The notes beneath the pieces were generated by a model. It saw nothing but the letters and a program-made list of their open reading frames with translations. It made no database searches and was not told the origin of the DNA. This document shows, in pieces, positions 21,034-24,505 of a stretch of 24,505 bases of DNA. This DNA is from a virus: positions 1-24,505 of IMG/VR virus record IMGVR_UViG_3300046751_000543; one strand, given 5' to 3'. Position numbers and translations under genes: made by a program. Position 1 is the stretch's first letter; each line of letters begins with the position of its first letter.

Positions 21034-23286
21034 ATGGCAGATACTAGATTATCCAGTTCGATATCATCACTCAGACAGAAACTATTAGATCAAATTCCGT
21101 CGGCAAATCCTGAACAATTAAAAAGAATTGCAAGGTCTGCAAGAAACCTTGGGCACACTCAAGATACTGATATTGAAGATGCAATCAATACAAGAGCAAA
21201 TACTCTTATTGTAACTGCAGATGCAACAGAATCTGAAGCTATTGCTGCCGCGATCAATCAAGTTGACGATTCAATAAATCCAAATATTACTGCATCTGGT
21301 ACAACCGCAACAGCTGCTGGTACAAATATTGTCACTTCTGACTCTGCGCCTGGTAATCCCGAAGATGGTGATTTATGGTTTAAAACAGATGAGATGAATT
21401 TATATATTTATTATGATGATGGAACATCTTCTCAGTGGGTACAATCAAACGCACCAACAGTTAGTGGTGGTTCTGGTGATATATCAGACTTGACAGACAG
21501 TACTGGACTATTAGGTTCTGGTGGTGCAACTGTTTATGCAGATATGGCGGCACTAATAGCCGCTACTGGAATGTCTTCTGGCGATCTTGCTTTGGTTACT
21601 GCAAATAATAATATGTATGTATATAATGGATCTGGTTGGTATAAGATTGCTACAGTACAAAACGATTCACCTAGTGCAATCACTGGAGTGAATGGAACTT
21701 ATTCGTTGGCAAAGGACGGAACACCTACGGTTATCACAGCAGTTTCTACAGACCCCGAAGGATTCACTCTCATATGGAGTTATGCAGTCACTTCTGGTTC
21801 TTTAGGAACAACTGCAACTGTTTCACAAAATGAAAATGTATTTACAATTACACCTAGTACTGATAGTGCTAATGCTGGAACATTTGGGTTGACATTTTCG
21901 GTTACTGATGGAGTCAACGGTGCAGTTAATGCAATTAGTACATTTACTTTAACATTTTCTATAGATTGGTCATCTGGGTCGTTACAGCATAGTCATCGTG
22001 CCTGGGGATGGGATGCTACAAGTCAGGGCAGTGATATAGCATTATCCGAAGATGGAGATAAAATGATTGTGGGCAATCCATCATCTGGCAACAACAATGA
22101 AGGTACTTGGTCTATATTCACAAGGTCTGGTACTAATTGGGGAAGTCCAACTCATATCGCACACACTGATAATTATGAAAACGGTAGGTTAGGAACATCA
22201 GTTGCTATGGACGCAACTGGTTCGAGAGTAGCGATTTCTGCTTTGTATGGTAGTACTTCAGGAAATACTTCAAATAAGGCGGGAAATGTAATAATATATA
22301 CACTAAGTGGTACAACTGCAACAAGAGAAGCTGTTATAGTTGCTGATACAAATTATTTATATGCATTAAATTATCCCACTTATGGTGGATGTATAAGTAT
22401 GGATAAATTAGGAGAAAGAATAATTGTTGGTCATGCAGGAGCCACTGCAGGAAATCGAACTAATCGTGGACAAGCACACATATATAAGAGGACTGGAACA
22501 ACGTGGGCAAAAGAACAAACTTTGGAAAGCGATTACAATTATGATTACCAAGGAAATGGAGTAGCAATTTCTGGTGATGGTAATACTGTTTTTGTGACAA
22601 GGGGCGCTGGTGGCGGAAATTCCAATGAGAGGGCCCAAACGGCCGCACCATCTGTTAAAATATACACAAGAAGTGGAACGAGTTGGAGCCTTCAAACAGA
22701 AATAGATTCTCCGGCGGGTATCTATCAGAACAATCGATTTGGTGGTATATCGACGGGTGGGATTGGGTCAATATCATGCACTAATGATGGTAATATTCTA
22801 GTGATTGGTGATGGTGGGGCATCAAGCAACGGCTCGAACAATAATAAGCATGGAAAGGCATGGGTGTTTACAAGAACTGGCACTTCATGGGATTCTGGAG
22901 TAGCATTAACTCCATCTAGCTCGTTGGGTACGAGGGATGGATTTGGAACAAGAGTTACAATAGATGACAATGGAACTGTTATTGTTGTAGGTAAACCACA
23001 AGCGGAAAATAGCCAATATTTAGATGGTGGTGAGTTTCATGTTTTTCAGAAAAACGAATCGGGAAGTTTTGTGGAAGTAGATAAAATATCAAATCCAGAC
23101 GATCTCAGTTCTGTATCAGGCACTGAAGGACCACAGGACGGCGCGAAATTTGGGCAAGGCCTTGCTATATCTGGCAATGCGGAATATCTAGGTGTCGGGG
23201 CACCAATCCATTTCTATTACGTGAGTGGCAACCCCACTGGTTATCATGGCGATCACTACGGCAAAACTTATGTTTATATACCTTAA
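21034..23286 (+). CDS. Tail-fibre or adhesin-like protein with seven-repeat beta-propeller
   Basis: A 750-residue protein. An N-terminal helical part (SSISSLRQKLLDQIPSANPE) is followed by a fibre-like Ser/Thr/Gly region (GNPEDGDLWFKTDEMNLYIY), a module shared with the next gene (residues 149-308, including the cadherin/Ig-like AVSTDPEGFTLIWSYAV and VTDGVNGA), and a C-terminal domain with seven repeats. Repeats begin near residues 332, 387, 451, 507, 577, 638 and 707. Each has the form G-x-x-(I/V)-x-(I/M)-x-x-(D/N)-G-x-x-(I/V)-(I/V)-(I/V)-G, such as GSDIALSEDGDKMIVGNP and FGTRVTIDDNGTVIVVGKP, which is the FG-GAP/propeller pattern. Seven repeats suggest a seven-bladed propeller. Such domains bind protein or carbohydrate surfaces, so host recognition is likely. 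No signal peptide. Confidence 0.82.
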   Translation: MADTRLSSSISSLRQKLLDQIPSANPEQLKRIARSARNLGHTQDTDIEDAINTRANTLIVTADATESEAIAAAINQVDDSINPNITASGTTATAAGTNIVTSDSAPGNPEDGDLWFKTDEMNLYIYYDDGTSSQWVQSNAPTVSGGSGDISDLTDSTGLLGSGGATVYADMAALIAATGMSSGDLALVTANNNMYVYNGSGWYKIATVQNDSPSAITGVNGTYSLAKDGTPTVITAVSTDPEGFTLIWSYAVTSGSLGTTATVSQNENVFTITPSTDSANAGTFGLTFSVTDGVNGAVNAISTFTLTFSIDWSSGSLQHSHRAWGWDATSQGSDIALSEDGDKMIVGNPSSGNNNEGTWSIFTRSGTNWGSPTHIAHTDNYENGRLGTSVAMDATGSRVAISALYGSTSGNTSNKAGNVIIYTLSGTTATREAVIVADTNYLYALNYPTYGGCISMDKLGERIIVGHAGATAGNRTNRGQAHIYKRTGTTWAKEQTLESDYNYDYQGNGVAISGDGNTVFVTRGAGGGNSNERAQTAAPSVKIYTRSGTSWSLQTEIDSPAGIYQNNRFGGISTGGIGSISCTNDGNILVIGDGGASSNGSNNNKHGKAWVFTRTGTSWDSGVALTPSSSLGTRDGFGTRVTIDDNGTVIVVGKPQAENSQYLDGGEFHVFQKNESGSFVEVDKISNPDDLSSVSGTEGPQDGAKFGQGLAISGNAEYLGVGAPIHFYYVSGNPTGYHGDHYGKTYVYIP
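21478..21957 (+). repeat. Shared fibre module, copy 1
   Basis: Encodes DISDLTDSTGLLGSGGATVY through the cadherin/Ig-like strands ending LTF. It is repeated in the next gene at 23479-23952, with long identical stretches such as VYADMAALIAATGMS and WYKIATVQNDSPSAITGVNG. Confidence 0.85.
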
Positions 23287-23287
23287 T

Positions 23288-23295
23288 TTTAAATA
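23288..23295 (+). promoter_or_regulatory. Late-promoter-like octamer TTTAAATA
   Basis: One base from TATAAATA, 21 bases upstream of GTG 23317, immediately after the stop codon of the propeller protein. The distance to the start fits the other octamers, but the match is imperfect in an AT-rich region. Confidence 0.35.
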
Positions 23296-23316
23296 GTACG
23301 AAAAGGATAATAGAAA

Positions 23317-24505
23317 GTGTCAATTAATTTTCCAAATTCACCAACAAATGGACAAGCATTTGATGTTGGGGCTATGACATTTGAATATAATTCCACTAAA
23401 GCAAGATGGGAAATTGTCGCTGGCACAACTAATACAGATATTTCCGATTTGACAGATACAACTAATGTTATTCCAGACGATATTTCCGATTTAACAGACA
23501 CTGGTGGACTATTAGGTTCTGGTGGTGCTACCGTATATGCAGATATGGCAGCATTAATTGCTGCAACTGGCATGTCTAATGGAGATTTTGGACTAGTCGC
23601 TGCGAACAATAACATATATGTTTACAATGGAGCCGGGTGGTATAAAATTGCCACAGTACAAAACGATTCCCCTAGTGCAATCACTGGAGTTAATGGTACA
23701 TATCAACTTGCTATAGATGGTACTGCAACTACTATTACAGCAGTTTCCACAGATCCAGAAGGTTTCCCTTTGACATGGAGTTATTCTGCAAGTGGACTTG
23801 GTAATATTGCAACTGTTTCTAATACAGATAATGTGTTTACAATCACCCCAAGCACTACTGTGGCAGATGCTGGTACATTCACTTTAACCATCAACGCAAC
23901 AGATGGGGTCAACGGCGCAGTAAGTACATCTACAAGCTTAACTCTAGAATTTATTGTTACTGTAACTAATAGTAATTACACAACTCTACTAGCAACAGCA
24001 GTAGACACATCTGATAACAACAATATAACTGATAGTTCAACAAATAATCATACGCCCACACTAATCAATCCTACTGATGCTTTAGCGCAAGGTTCTTTTA
24101 GTCCTTACCGTAGTGGTGGATATAGTACTAAATTTGAGCCAGATTCATATTTTAATATTCTTAATCAACCAGCCATAGGATCTGGTGACTGTAGTATAGA
24201 ATGTTGGGTTAATGTGTCAACTTTAAGCCACTGGCACGGCATTATAAAAAGAGGAGCCAATGGTAGTGCTGGATGTTTTCAATTCTATGTTAGAAATGAT
24301 ACAGAGTTATATCTTAATTGGAGTGGCACACAACAAAACACTTCTGGTGCAAATATACAAATAAACACTTGGCATTGGCTGCAAGTTATAAGAAGTTCAG
24401 GCACTGTTACAATATATGTTGATGGTGTATCAAGAGCAAGTTTTGATGGTGATTCAAATATCCAATCAACAACTTTTTATGATATAGGTGGTTGGACAGG
24501 CAATT
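23317..24505 (+). CDS. Second tail-fibre or adhesin-like protein with LamG-like domain (3' end outside window)
   Basis: An open frame from a GTG start (AAAGGA about ten bases upstream) to the window end, at least 396 codons without a stop. The N-terminus SINFPNSPTNGQAFDVGAMT then FEYNSTKARWEIV is the classic start of phage tail-fibre-like proteins. Residues about 55-212 repeat the module of the preceding gene, including a cadherin/Ig-like domain (VSTDPEGFPLTWSY). After a linker comes a LamG/concanavalin-like domain: GSGDCSIECWVNVS, GIIKRGANGSAGCFQFYVRN, then WHWLQVIRSSGTVTIYVDG. Such domains bind sugars. GTG is preferred because no ATG precedes the conserved SINFPNSP start. It is probably a paralogue with a different receptor-binding end. 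Confidence 0.82.
   Translation, partial: MSINFPNSPTNGQAFDVGAMTFEYNSTKARWEIVAGTTNTDISDLTDTTNVIPDDISDLTDTGGLLGSGGATVYADMAALIAATGMSNGDFGLVAANNNIYVYNGAGWYKIATVQNDSPSAITGVNGTYQLAIDGTATTITAVSTDPEGFPLTWSYSASGLGNIATVSNTDNVFTITPSTTVADAGTFTLTINATDGVNGAVSTSTSLTLEFIVTVTNSNYTTLLATAVDTSDNNNITDSSTNNHTPTLINPTDALAQGSFSPYRSGGYSTKFEPDSYFNILNQPAIGSGDCSIECWVNVSTLSHWHGIIKRGANGSAGCFQFYVRNDTELYLNWSGTQQNTSGANIQINTWHWLQVIRSSGTVTIYVDGVSRASFDGDSNIQSTTFYDIGGWTGN
23479..23952 (+). repeat. Shared fibre module, copy 2
   Basis: Encodes DISDLTDTGGLLGSGGATVY through the strands ending LEF, aligned with 21478-21957 over its whole length with a few small gaps. A short extra TDISDLTDTTN precedes it, a partial local duplication of the first few residues. 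Confidence 0.85.

Noticed and set aside
23289-23615. A 108-codon open frame on the minus strand at the start of the second fibre gene
   Set aside because: The + strand frame from GTG 23317 is open to the window end and encodes recognisable fibre and LamG-like sequence, so this is its shadow.
1-24505. tRNA genes, CRISPR arrays, insertion sequences, integrase or attachment sites
   Set aside because: Gene gaps are too short for tRNAs except the three of about 55-110 bases, which show only promoters and hairpins; no spaced direct repeats, transposase or integrase motifs were seen.

Overview
The window looks like one arm of the genome of a marine T4-like myovirus (a cyanophage or SAR11-phage type of contractile-tailed phage). 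The evidence is an AT-rich sequence with every gene on the + strand, gene-to-gene overlaps of the ATGA/TAATG type, a T4 replisome in T4 gene order (45-44-62-regA ... 43-uvsX-41), and T4-type late promoter octamers (TATAAATA) before later genes. The short gp62 and the Hsp20 gene inside the replication block are typical of marine T4-like phages rather than enteric T4. No photosynthesis gene is present, so the host (cyanobacterium, SAR11 or another marine bacterium) cannot be fixed from this window.

Region 1 (1-4679) holds the end of the sliding clamp gp45, clamp loader gp44 and gp62 with an HNH-like ORF wedged between them, the translational repressor RegA, a dUTPase, a small heat shock protein, an Hc1-like mini-protein and three small conserved unknowns. 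Region 2 (4680-10978) starts with a sigma70-like promoter and holds DNA polymerase gp43, recombinase UvsX, a Cys-rich small protein, a small acidic unknown, replicative helicase gp41 and a 2-oxoglutarate/Fe(II) oxygenase. All are tightly packed and probably translationally coupled.

Region 3 (10979-20997) is the unusual part. It starts with an inverted repeat that pairs with a ribosome binding site and carries a late-promoter-like octamer in its loop. It continues with a 468-residue protein (possibly PD-(D/E)XK), a KxDG nucleotidyltransferase/ligase-like protein, a staphylococcal-nuclease homologue, small conserved proteins, a HAD-type phosphatase, a very large multi-domain protein (NMNAT-like, RelE/barnase-like, DUF5824-like, HNH) and a 656-residue modular protein with duplicated calcium-loop motifs. 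Several of these begin with (or, in one case, contain) a ten-residue motif of the form M-K-S-F-x-x-F-(I/L)-x-E. It matches the T4 capsid targeting sequence (MKTYQEFIAE), which is cut by the prohead protease after (L/I)-x-E. My main hypothesis is that this block encodes proteins packaged inside the capsid and delivered with the DNA, several of them nucleic-acid or nucleotide enzymes.

Region 4 (21000-24505) encodes two adhesin or tail-fibre-like proteins. They share a duplicated module of about 160 residues (cadherin/Ig-like) but have different C-terminal domains: a seven-repeat FG-GAP-like beta-propeller in the first and a LamG/concanavalin-like fold in the second, which runs off the window. 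Late promoters precede both or one of them. No tRNA, CRISPR array, insertion sequence or integrase was seen, and no gap between genes exceeds about 110 bases.
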